Below, one piece after another: positions 28,771 through 37,097 of a DNA stretch of 64,000 nt. Where the stretch lies: positions 62,001 to 126,000 of the forward strand of contig CACXBB010000010.1 in NCBI GenBank assembly GCA_902765735.1, given 5' to 3'. A model generated the notes under the pieces. That model had not been told where the DNA came from. It worked only from the letters and a program-made list of their open reading frames with translations, and made no database searches. The DNA is from an uncultured Eubacteriales bacterium (GTDB taxonomy: Bacteria > Bacillota > Clostridia > Christensenellales > Aristaeellaceae). The number at the start of each line of letters is the position of its first letter. The first letter of the stretch is position 1. The position numbers and the translations under genes were made by a program.

Positions 28771-29743
28771 GGATATGGCACAGCAGTGCGGGGTCGATCC
28801 CGCCGTCGTCTGCAAGGTGCTCAACGCGCGATTGCCGGAAATCGACGGGGAGACGCGCGACAGGGTGCTGGAGGCGGCCGAGCGCCTGGGATATCCCGGG
28901 GGCGCGCACACGCCCAATCTGGGCGTGCTGTACGCCGACGAGAGCGGCCGGGGGCTGACGCATCCCTTCTTCGTGCTGATCCTGAACGCCTTTAAAGCGG
29001 TAGCGGAGGCGCGGGGGTACGACATGACGTTCATCCATCCCGGCAGCGGGGAGAACGTCAGCTATGAAAAGCGCTGCCTCGAGGCCGGCGTGGACGGCGT
29101 GTGCCTGGTGTGCATGGACTTCCGCGCGCCGCAGATCAAGGCGCTGGCCCAAAGTGGCATCCCCTGCGTGAGCGTGGACCACATCTTCAAGGGCATGCCC
29201 GCGGTGCTCTCCGACAACGAGACCGGCGTGGAAAAGCTGGTGGAATACGCGGTCTCCAGGGGCCATCGCCGCATCGCCTTCATCCATGGGCACAACAATT
29301 CCATCGTCACCCGCACCCGCATCAACCAGTTCTACAACACCATGACCTATCGCGGCCTGACCGTGCCGCCGGAGTACGTGCGCGAGGGGCTGTACGACGA
29401 TATCGAGCTGACCCGGAAGATCGTCATAGAGCTTCTGAAGCTGCCCGAGCGCCCCACCTGCATACTGCTGCCCGACGACATCTCCTACCTCGGCGCGCAG
29501 GACGCCGCCCGGGACCTGGGCCTGCGCGTCCCCCAGGACGTCTCCTTCACCGGCTACGACGGCATCCCCCTGACCCAGATGCTGACGCCCCGGCTGACCA
29601 CCATCCGCCAGAGCAGCGACGACATCGGCAGGATGGCCGCCCGGAAGCTGATCGACCTGATCGAGCGGCCCGAGGGCACCTCCCGCAAGCCCAGCGTGTT
29701 CCCAGTGCAGTTGGTCGAAGGGGGAACGATTGAGGCGATTTAG
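28754..29743 (+). CDS. LacI-family transcriptional regulator
   Basis: 329 residues from the ATG at 28754 (GGAGG 8 bases upstream). N-terminal HTH (TVKDMAQQCGVDPAVVCKVLNARL) slightly off the usual VSRVLNG form, then a periplasmic-binding-protein-like effector domain with DNETGVEKLVEYAVSRGHRRIAFI and GYDGIPLTQMLTPRLTTI. Effector unknown. Its start overlaps the end of the permease-kinase gene by 17 bases, so the two are probably translated together. It could repress its own operon or a sugar gene set elsewhere; no palindromic LacI-type operator was noticed nearby. Confidence 0.88.
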
Positions 29744-29745
29744 GC

Positions 29746-30090
29746 TGTAGAGGCGCCATTCATGGCGCCCGCGGATGGCAAGGGTTACGACCTCTTTCGT
29801 CATTTGCTTCGCAAATGCCACCTTCCCCTAAAGGGGAAGGCTTAGGTATGCCCGTTGTAGGGGCGCCATTCATGGCGCCCGCGGATGGCAAGGGGGACGA
29901 CCTCTTTCGTCATTTGCTTCGCAAATGCCACCTTCCCCTAAAGGGGAAGGCTTAGGTATGCCCGTTGTAGGGGCACCATTCATGGCGCCCGCCTTGCCTT
30001 CCCCTTGAGGGGAAGGTGCCCCGGCCCGTAGGGCCTAGCGAAGCGTCAGGGGCGGATGAGGTGCCCGTAATCCCACGGGCTTCCGTGAAG
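29746..30090. repeat. 110-bp tandem duplication plus third partial unit of palindromic repeats
   Basis: Two near-identical 110-bp units (29746-29855 and 29856-29965), each TGTAGGGGCGCCATTCATGG plus GGCAAGGG, GACGACCTCTTTCGTC-type arm, TTTGCTTCGCAAA hairpin and CCTTCCCCTAAAGGGGAAGG palindrome. A third unit begins at 29966 and switches into the CCTTCCCCTTGAGGGGAAGG / GGTAGGGCCTAGCGAAGCG module also seen at 15740-15812. No gene is visible. Confidence 0.85.
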
Positions 30091-30097
30091 AACCAAC

Positions 30098-30132
30098 AAA
30101 AAGCCACATGCTCGCGCGGCATGTGGCTTTTT
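30098..30132. terminator. Bidirectional rho-independent terminator
   Basis: AAAAAGCCACATGC and GCATGTGGCTTTTT arms around a 7-base loop, with T runs on both strands. It separates the convergent LacI and EAL-PAS genes. Confidence 0.9.
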
Positions 30133-30148
30133 GATACTCATTAAGCCT

Positions 30149-33046
30149 CTACCCCAGTATATCCGACGGCTGGTAGGTGAAGCAGCAATACCCGTTGTGG
30201 ATGATGGGGCTGGCGGTGATGTGGTAGTTCCTGCTGTCGCTTGAGAAGCGCAGTATATCCACGATGGACTCCCCGTTGAAGGCGGCCCTGCGGGCCATAT
30301 CGCGCCAAGCGTCGTCGATGGGGCCGAAGAGCTGGGACACCCGGCGGCCCAGGAGCTGGGAGGCGGTCAGGCCGCACAGCCTTTCGAAGGCGTGGTTGGC
30401 GTAGAAGAGCATGGCGTCGTAGACGCTCCTGTCCCCGTCGGTGAGCACCTTGCACACGCAGTAGGGGATGGGGAGGTCGTCGTAGAGGTGGAATATCTCG
30501 GAGGCGTGGGTCATGCGGCGCTCCACGCTGGAGTGGTCGTCGTGGTCGGCCAGCAGCCGGATCTCGGCCTTCTGGGTCTGCTCGTCGGCGTCCTCGCACT
30601 CGGAGTACACGCAGTAGCCCACCGAGAGGTAGAGGGTCAGCGCGATGCCGTCCACCTGCTGGATGTCCGCGGCGATCTGCTTGATCCTGCCCCGCAGGCG
30701 GCTGGCCTCGCCGGGCTCGTGGATCTGGTGCAGCACAACGAACTGGTGCCCGGTGTTCCGACCCACGGCACAGGTGTGCCCCAGGGCCTTCTTGAGCGCC
30801 CGGCCCAGGGTGGAGATGATCCTGTCGCCGAAGTCGTAGCCGTACTGGCGGTTGAGGGCGGGGAAGTCGTCGATGGCCACGTGCAGCCGCACGAAGTCCA
30901 CATTACGCAGGTTGTATTCGTCCTCGAAGGTGTGCACCTCTTCGCTGATGCCGCGGGAGTTGAGCAGGCCGGTGAGCATGTCACGGCGCTTGGTCTCCTT
31001 GCCCCGCCGGTCGTTGACGGTGAGCAGGTCCCGGTCGATGAAGCAGCCGATCAACCCCCGCACCTCGCCGTTGTTGTCGTAGAGGGGGGCCTTGCTGGCC
31101 AGTATCTCCCGGTTCTCGCCGTTGTTGAAGCAGTGGCCGGGGATGTTGTGGGTGGTGATGCCCTCGTGGATCACGCGGAGCTCGTCGTTCATGTAGCTGT
31201 CCGGGTGGATGTGCCAGCCCAGGTCCTCGTCCGTGCGGCCGACGATCTCCTCCACGCCGGAGAAGCCGTAGTACTGGAGGAAGCCGTGGCTGGCCCCCAG
31301 GAAGCGGCGCTCCCGGTCCTTCCAGAACACGCGGGCGATGTTGGACTGCACCAGGTTCCGCCACAGCAGCTCGGGAGAATCCGGACTGTCGCCGCCGGTG
31401 GCCTCCGGGGTCAGGTGGTTGTAGCGCTGGAAGGCCAGCAGGTCGGCGTGCACGTTGCGTATGAGGGCGGCGTAGACCCCGGGCTGTATGAGCAGGACGA
31501 TGTACTGCTTCCAGGCATACTGGCCGTGCCCCACGCGGCTGCGCAGGTACTTGGAAACATAGGAGCGCCCGGCCTTGTGGAGCCGTTCGTCGATGGTGTC
31601 GAAGTCCAGAAGCCGCAGGTATTCCTCCTGGTCCTCGGGGAAGATCAGGTTGTGGGCGTACTCCCAGGCCAGCTTCGCGATGCCGGTGCGTCCGGAGACC
31701 AGGTCCTCCCGGGTGGCGATGTACAGCGGGGTGATGGTATCGTTGCGGGTATCCACCAGCGTGATGCGCTCAAACAGCGTGTAGAGCTGGCGGATGCTCT
31801 CGTCCAGGTGGTCGGTCTTGACGGACTCGGACGCCTTGGACAGGTTGCTCATCCGAAACAGCACGCTGTATGCGTCCTTCGTCTGGGCGATGCACTTGGC
31901 CTGTATCTCGTAGTATTCGCCGTTGGAGATGAACACCATCCGCCCCTCCTCGCCGGTGCGGGTGGACTCCATCAGGTTCCACAGCCGCCGGGGGAACATG
32001 GAGTAGGGCTGGGGCACCCGCAGCATCTCCTGGGTGAACAGGTGGGAGATCAGGCCGGTGCTCTCGGCGGTCTGCTCGAAGGCGGTGTTGTAGAACAGTA
32101 TGCTGAAGGAATCCCTGCGGCCCTCGGCCATGGCCAGCGGGATGCTGTTGAGTTGTCGGGCGGTCTTGAGGGTGTCGCGCTCCTCCCGGGTCATGAAGGG
32201 CACGGCGCTCAGGAGGTTGACCTTGCCGATGTCGTCGTAGTACTTCCGGTCCTGGGGGCGCTCGATGCCCACGTTGATCCGCTTGAGGTGGGCCAGCGCC
32301 TCCTCGTAGGGCATGGGCCGGCCGTAGTAGTAGCCCTGCACCTTTTCGCAGCCGATGTTGCGCAGGTAGCGCACCTGCTCGCGGGTCTCCACGCCCTCGG
32401 CCAGCGTGCGGATCTCGATCTCCTTGGCCATCTGTATGACCGCGGTCAGTATCCGCTGGGAGCGCAGGTTGAAGGAGCTCAGAAAGCGCATGTCCATCTT
32501 GAGCTCGTCGAAATCAAAGTCCTTTAATATGTTCAGCGATGAGTAGGCGCTGCCGAAGTCGTCCATCCACACCTGATAGCCCGCCGCGCGAAACCGGGCC
32601 ACGATGTCGCGCATGGCGCTCTCCTGCTCGGCCATCACGCTCTCGGTGATCTCGATGTAGAGAAAATCGTGGGGGATCTGGTACTGGGTGACCAGGCTGT
32701 CTACCACCTGGAAGATGTCGCACAGCGTGAAGTCCAGCCGGGACAGGTTGACGGACACCGGTATGGGCGTGTCCCCGGCCTCCACGGTGCGGCGGATCCG
32801 GGCGCACACCTGGCGGATGATGCAGGCGTCCAGCAGGTGGATGACCCCCTTCTTCTCCAGCACCGGTATGAACTGGGCGGGGGAGATCATGCCCTTCTCG
32901 GGGTCGATCCAGCGCGCCAGCGCCTCGAAGGAACAAAGCTGCCGCGAGATCGTGCGCACCACCGGCTGATAGAAGGGCTGTATGTAGCCGCGTTCCAGGG
33001 CCTCCTTGAAGTGGTCGGCGATGTAGGACTCAAGCGGGTTTTGCAT
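30149..33046 (-). CDS. EAL phosphodiesterase with C-terminal PAS and degenerate GGDEF modules
   Basis: 965 residues from the ATG at 33046 (GGAGCG upstream). The EAL domain is at the N terminus (Glu near 41 in FEALARW; VNLSR; EITES; DDFGSAYSS; KMDMRF; AEGVET; QGYYYGRP), the reverse of the common order. About 260-560 holds PAS-like material of low clarity. A PAS domain near 590-690 (VFWKDRERRFLGASHGFLQYYG) is followed by a GGDEF-like domain that lacks the signature (GRNTGHQF) and a last PAS near 870-960. No membrane helix. Predicted cytosolic c-di-GMP phosphodiesterase controlled by PAS ligands. Monocistronic, convergent with the LacI gene. Confidence 0.84.
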   Translation of the reverse strand: MQNPLESYIADHFKEALERGYIQPFYQPVVRTISRQLCSFEALARWIDPEKGMISPAQFIPVLEKKGVIHLLDACIIRQVCARIRRTVEAGDTPIPVSVNLSRLDFTLCDIFQVVDSLVTQYQIPHDFLYIEITESVMAEQESAMRDIVARFRAAGYQVWMDDFGSAYSSLNILKDFDFDELKMDMRFLSSFNLRSQRILTAVIQMAKEIEIRTLAEGVETREQVRYLRNIGCEKVQGYYYGRPMPYEEALAHLKRINVGIERPQDRKYYDDIGKVNLLSAVPFMTREERDTLKTARQLNSIPLAMAEGRRDSFSILFYNTAFEQTAESTGLISHLFTQEMLRVPQPYSMFPRRLWNLMESTRTGEEGRMVFISNGEYYEIQAKCIAQTKDAYSVLFRMSNLSKASESVKTDHLDESIRQLYTLFERITLVDTRNDTITPLYIATREDLVSGRTGIAKLAWEYAHNLIFPEDQEEYLRLLDFDTIDERLHKAGRSYVSKYLRSRVGHGQYAWKQYIVLLIQPGVYAALIRNVHADLLAFQRYNHLTPEATGGDSPDSPELLWRNLVQSNIARVFWKDRERRFLGASHGFLQYYGFSGVEEIVGRTDEDLGWHIHPDSYMNDELRVIHEGITTHNIPGHCFNNGENREILASKAPLYDNNGEVRGLIGCFIDRDLLTVNDRRGKETKRRDMLTGLLNSRGISEEVHTFEDEYNLRNVDFVRLHVAIDDFPALNRQYGYDFGDRIISTLGRALKKALGHTCAVGRNTGHQFVVLHQIHEPGEASRLRGRIKQIAADIQQVDGIALTLYLSVGYCVYSECEDADEQTQKAEIRLLADHDDHSSVERRMTHASEIFHLYDDLPIPYCVCKVLTDGDRSVYDAMLFYANHAFERLCGLTASQLLGRRVSQLFGPIDDAWRDMARRAAFNGESIVDILRFSSDSRNYHITASPIIHNGYCCFTYQPSDILG

Positions 33047-33242
33047 GTCGAACGCTCCTTTGATGGTCCGGTTCCGCAAGGGACGGCGCGGTCAGATAAG
33101 GGTTACAGGAATATATGTCCCCTGGTTAGCACTATATTACCATATTTTTATCCTCTGGGCAATATGATGGGAATGATTTAATCTATTCCCAAACTTTGTG
33201 AAAAACATATAAAGAACCGTGTGAAACGGGGGTTAAAGGGTG

Positions 33243-33272
33243 TGGACAACGGCGGGGGGATTGGGGTATAAT
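33243..33272 (+). promoter_or_regulatory. Candidate promoter of the HD-GYP/kinase operon
   Basis: TGGACA (33243-33248), 18-base spacer, TATAAT (33267-33272), about 100 bases before the HD-GYP gene. A palindromic repeat lies in the leader. Confidence 0.6.
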
Positions 33273-33292
33273 GGGAAATGGGAAATGGGGGA

Positions 33293-33355
33293 CGACCTCT
33301 TTCGTCAACGCTTCGCGTTGCCACCTTCCCCTGAAGGGGAAGGCTTGGTTAGCTC
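33293..33355. repeat. Palindromic repeat in the leader of the HD-GYP operon
   Basis: GACGACCTCTTTCGTC arm, ACGCTTCGCGT hairpin and CCTTCCCCTGAAGGGGAAGG palindrome: the same modules as at 29780, 51785 and 51830. It is preceded by a short GGGAAAT tandem run. Placed between promoter and start codon it would be part of the mRNA leader. The rest of the 33047-33374 gap holds only the divergent promoter region. Confidence 0.7.
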
Positions 33356-33374
33356 CCGGATCGAGGTGAATAGT

Positions 33375-34382
33375 GTGGAAGACTGGATCATCGTGGTGGA
33401 CGACGACGCGGCCAATCTGAAGATGGCCAACGGCGTGTTCCGTGAGGCCGGCATCAGGGGCAGCTATTTCAGGTCCGGAGAGGACGTGCTCAACTATCTG
33501 GACGGCACGAAGGCGCCGGATCTGGTGCTTTTGGACATCCACATGCCGGGCATCAACGGCTTCGAGGTGTTGAAGCGATTGAAGGCGCACCCGGCCTACC
33601 GGAACGTGCCGGTGATCTTCCTCACCGCCGACGACGACGTGGAGACCGAGACCCGCGGCCTGCACGCCGGGGCGACGGACTTCATCCGCAAGCCCTTCGC
33701 GCCGGAGGTGCTGCTTCTGCGGGTCAGGAACACCATCGCCCTGAACCGGCTTCAAAGCGACATGGCCCGCGAGATACAGGCCAAGACGGAGAAGCTGTCC
33801 CGCGCCTACATGCAGATCGTCCGGGCCATGGCCACCGCCATCGACGCCAAGGACAAGTACACCCACGGCCATTCCTCCCGCGTGGCGGAGTACGCCCGGG
33901 AGATCGCCAGGCGCGCGGGCTACACGGAGGCGCAGCAGCGGGAGATCTACATGATGGGGCTTCTGCACGACGTGGGCAAGATCGGCGTGCCCGACGCCAT
34001 CATCAACAAGCCCAGCCGCCTGACCGACGAGGAGTACGCCGCCATCAAGACCCACCCGGTGGTGGGCTCCCAGATCCTTGAGCACATCGCCGACTACCCG
34101 GAGCTGGTCACCGGGGCCCGGTGGCACCACGAGCGCTTCGACGGCAGGGGCTATCCCGATCGCCTGGCGGGGGAGGACATCCCCGAGGTGGCGCGCATCA
34201 TCGCCGTGGCGGACACCTACGACGCCATGACCAGCAACCGGAGCTATCGCGGCGCGCTGCCGCAGCAGAAGGTGCGGAAGGAGTTTATACGCTGCGCCGG
34301 GAGCCAGTTCGACCCGAGGTTTGCGGCCATCATGACAGAGATGATCGACGACGACCCGGAATACCGCATGCGGGAGGAGTGA
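33375..34382 (+). CDS. Response regulator with HD-GYP phosphodiesterase domain
   Basis: 335 residues from a GTG at 33375 with GAGGTG upstream; the longer frame upstream is translated repeat. Receiver domain with VDDD, phosphoacceptor Asp54 (LLDIHMPG) and Lys in RKPFA, then an HD-GYP domain with HDVGKIG, HPVVGSQIL, HHERFDGRGYP and AVADTYDAMTS. HD-GYP enzymes degrade c-di-GMP to pGpG or GMP. First gene of a three-gene operon with two hybrid kinases, which are its likely phosphate sources. Confidence 0.91.
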   Translation: MEDWIIVVDDDAANLKMANGVFREAGIRGSYFRSGEDVLNYLDGTKAPDLVLLDIHMPGINGFEVLKRLKAHPAYRNVPVIFLTADDDVETETRGLHAGATDFIRKPFAPEVLLLRVRNTIALNRLQSDMAREIQAKTEKLSRAYMQIVRAMATAIDAKDKYTHGHSSRVAEYAREIARRAGYTEAQQREIYMMGLLHDVGKIGVPDAIINKPSRLTDEEYAAIKTHPVVGSQILEHIADYPELVTGARWHHERFDGRGYPDRLAGEDIPEVARIIAVADTYDAMTSNRSYRGALPQQKVRKEFIRCAGSQFDPRFAAIMTEMIDDDPEYRMREE

Positions 34383-34388
34383 CGCGGC

Positions 34389-37097
34389 GTGAAGGCGGAA
34401 GATCAGACCGGCAACATCGGCCACACCGCGCGGCTGGCGCTGGTGCTCGCGCTGACGGTGCTGACCGTGGTGCTGACGGTGGAAAACCTGCTGCTGGGCT
34501 GGGAGCTGTGGATGCTGCCGGTGCTGGCCGCTGGCCTGCTGGCGGCCTGGGCGCTGATGATACTCAACACCCTGCCCGGCAGGACCATGACGATACTGTT
34601 CTCGTCCATGCTGATGCTGGAGACGTTCTACTACGGCGCCCACTGCGCGAACCTGTTCCGCATCGCGCCGGTGGCCATCGTGGCCATGATGCTCTACGCG
34701 CTGACCATGGACCGCAGGCTGGTGCGCTGCGGCATCGCCGTGGGCTACATCACCACGTTCTTTCGCCTGGCGGGGGAGATCCTCGGCGGGCAGTTTGACT
34801 TCGGCGCGGAGAACGTGTTCATCACCGTCGCCCACCTGGCGCTGCTGGCCTTCGCCGGGTTCGTGTGCCTGCGCTTCGTGGGGCTGTGGGAATCGCTGCA
34901 GTCCGGTCACGGGCAGCAGATGGCTCGGCTGGAGGCGGAGCGCGCGCAGATCAACGACTTCCTGACCAATGTGTCCCACGAGATACGCACCCCCGTCAAC
35001 GCGGTGATCGGACTGTCGAAGCTGCTGGAGCGCCGGGCGGAGGCGGCGGAATTAAAGCGGGACCTGCTGTCCGTGCAGGACGCGGGGCTCAGGATCGCCG
35101 ACGAGCTGGACGACATACTGGACTACACCGAGGTGGATATGGACCGGGCCGCCGTGACCGACGAGCCCTACATGCCCGCCTCGCTGGTCAACGACGTGCT
35201 CTCGGAGGTGCGCCGGGGGCTCAGGAAGGGCGTTGCGCTGGTGGTGGACGTGGACCCGGCGATTCCCTGCGTGCTGACGGGGGACCGGGTCAAGCTCAAA
35301 CGGGTGCTGAGGCACCTGATCGAGAACAGCCTCAAGTTCACCGAGATGGGCTGCGTGGCCGTGGAGATCGGCGCGACGGAGCGGCCCTACGGGGTCAATC
35401 TGTGCCTGCGGGTCGCCGACACCGGCCCCGGCATCGACGCCGACACCCGGGAGCATCTGTCGGAGCGCTTCTATAAGCGAAGCTCGGGGCGCACCCAGTC
35501 CACGGGGGGCCTCGGGTTGGGGCTGCCCATCGTGTCCGGCTTCGTGCGACTGATGGGCGGCTTCATGGTGCTGGGCGAGGCCGAGGGCGGCGGCGCGGAG
35601 GTGACCGTCAGCATCCCCCAGGGCATCGCCGACGCCGCGCCCTGCATGGCGCTGGAGCGCCGGGAGGGCATGCGCGTGGTGGCCTGCGTCAATTTCAGGA
35701 ATATCGAACATCCCGCCGCCCGCGAGGCTTACCAGCGGGCGCTTCGGCATGCCGCGACGCGGCTCGGGCTTCAAATGACGCTGATCGAGGACCCCGCGGC
35801 GCTCGAGGCCGCGCTGGACGACGCCTCGGTCACCCACCTGCTCATGGACGCCGGCAGCTATGCCGCCGCGCCCGGCGCGGCGGAGGCCTTCGCCGCCCGG
35901 GGCACGGTGATCGTGGCGGCGGGGGAGGACTTTGCACTTCCGAAAAACAGCCGCGCCCACCTGCTGGACCGGCCGATCTGCACCTTCCAGGCCGTCAGCC
36001 TGCTGAACACCTCCAACGCGCCCGGCGAGGCGTCGGAGGGCGAGCGGGTGACCTTCCCAGGCGTCCGCGCGCTGATCGTGGACGACGAGCCCACCAACCT
36101 GACGGTGGCGGAGGGACTGCTGAGCGCCTACGACATGACCGTCGCCACGGCGGACAGCGGCCCGGAGGCCCTGCGTATGTATGCGGAGGAGCCCTTCGAC
36201 CTGGTGTTCATGGACCACATGATGCCGGGCATGGACGGCGTGGAGGCCGCCCGGCGGCTGCGGATCGTCGAGCGCGAGAAGGGCCGGAACCTGTACATCA
36301 TCGCCCTGACCGCCAACACCGTCAGCGGCGCGAAGGCGCTGTTCAGGCAGGAGGGCTTTGACGGCTTCGTCGCCAAGCCCATCGACGTGCTGGAGCTGGA
36401 CCGGACCCTGCGCACGGTACTGCCCCGCGCCACGGTGGTCAGATCGGAAGAGGCCGCGCCGCCCGAGGCGCCCGGACAGACGCTGGCGGAGGGCCTTGCG
36501 CGCGCCGGGGTCAGCATGCAGACGGGCCTTGGCTATTGCGGCAACCGGCTGTCGCTGTATACCGACGTGCTCTCGCAGTTCGCCGCTTCGGGCCCGGTGC
36601 GGCTTGATGAGCTCGGGCGCTTCCTTGAGGGTGAGGACTGGGCGGGCTACGCCATCTCCGTGCACGCCGTCAAGAGCACTTCGAAGATGATCGGCGCGCA
36701 GGGCGTGTCGGATCAGGCGGCGGCGCTCGAGGCGGCGGCGAAGGCCGGGGATGCGGCGACGATACTTGCGCGGCACGGGGCGTTCATGGCCGACTACGCC
36801 GCGCTGGCGGAGGCGGTGGCAACCCTGACGCGCGCCACGGAGGCGGCGGCGGAACCCGCCGCCGAAGTGACGGACCCCGGGGCGGCGCGGGCGCTGCTTC
36901 ACGACCTGGCGGCGGCCCTCGACGACTACGACGCCGACGCCGCCGAGGCCGCGCTCAGGGCGCTGGAGGCCTCGGGCGCGGCCCCGGGCGGGACGATCCG
37001 CACCCTCCGCGAACAGATCGACGCCTTCGATTTTAAAGCCGCGGGGGAGACCGTGGCCGAGGCTCTGGCCCTGCCGGAAGGGAGGGGTGACGCATGA
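34389..37097 (+). CDS. Hybrid histidine kinase with receiver and C-terminal HPt domain
   Basis: 902 residues from a GTG with GGGAGGAG upstream. N-terminal region of about five or six helices, HisKA with His near 197 (VSHEIRTPVNAVIGL), ATPase (HLIENSLKFTE; DTGPGID; GGLGLGLPIV), a receiver-like stretch at about 425-540 without an obvious phosphoacceptor, a receiver with Asp near 609 (FMDHMMPGMDG), and an HPt segment with His near 759 (VHAVKSTSKMIGA). A full His-Asp-His chain in one polypeptide, suited to pass phosphate to the HD-GYP regulator before it. Overlaps the next gene by ATGA. Confidence 0.86.
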   Translation: MKAEDQTGNIGHTARLALVLALTVLTVVLTVENLLLGWELWMLPVLAAGLLAAWALMILNTLPGRTMTILFSSMLMLETFYYGAHCANLFRIAPVAIVAMMLYALTMDRRLVRCGIAVGYITTFFRLAGEILGGQFDFGAENVFITVAHLALLAFAGFVCLRFVGLWESLQSGHGQQMARLEAERAQINDFLTNVSHEIRTPVNAVIGLSKLLERRAEAAELKRDLLSVQDAGLRIADELDDILDYTEVDMDRAAVTDEPYMPASLVNDVLSEVRRGLRKGVALVVDVDPAIPCVLTGDRVKLKRVLRHLIENSLKFTEMGCVAVEIGATERPYGVNLCLRVADTGPGIDADTREHLSERFYKRSSGRTQSTGGLGLGLPIVSGFVRLMGGFMVLGEAEGGGAEVTVSIPQGIADAAPCMALERREGMRVVACVNFRNIEHPAAREAYQRALRHAATRLGLQMTLIEDPAALEAALDDASVTHLLMDAGSYAAAPGAAEAFAARGTVIVAAGEDFALPKNSRAHLLDRPICTFQAVSLLNTSNAPGEASEGERVTFPGVRALIVDDEPTNLTVAEGLLSAYDMTVATADSGPEALRMYAEEPFDLVFMDHMMPGMDGVEAARRLRIVEREKGRNLYIIALTANTVSGAKALFRQEGFDGFVAKPIDVLELDRTLRTVLPRATVVRSEEAAPPEAPGQTLAEGLARAGVSMQTGLGYCGNRLSLYTDVLSQFAASGPVRLDELGRFLEGEDWAGYAISVHAVKSTSKMIGAQGVSDQAAALEAAAKAGDAATILARHGAFMADYAALAEAVATLTRATEAAAEPAAEVTDPGAARALLHDLAAALDDYDADAAEAALRALEASGAAPGGTIRTLREQIDAFDFKAAGETVAEALALPEGRGDA

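Noticed and set aside
29746-30090. Possible CRISPR array from regular repeats
   Set aside because: Units are adjacent with no unique spacers and consist of palindromes seen elsewhere in the window.
30392-32527. Long plus-strand frame opposite the EAL-PAS gene
   Set aside because: Low-complexity antisense translation; the minus strand has complete EAL motifs.
33240-33374. N-terminal extension of the HD-GYP regulator
   Set aside because: The extra residues are translated repeat DNA; a GTG with a fitting ribosome site lies just before the receiver domain.
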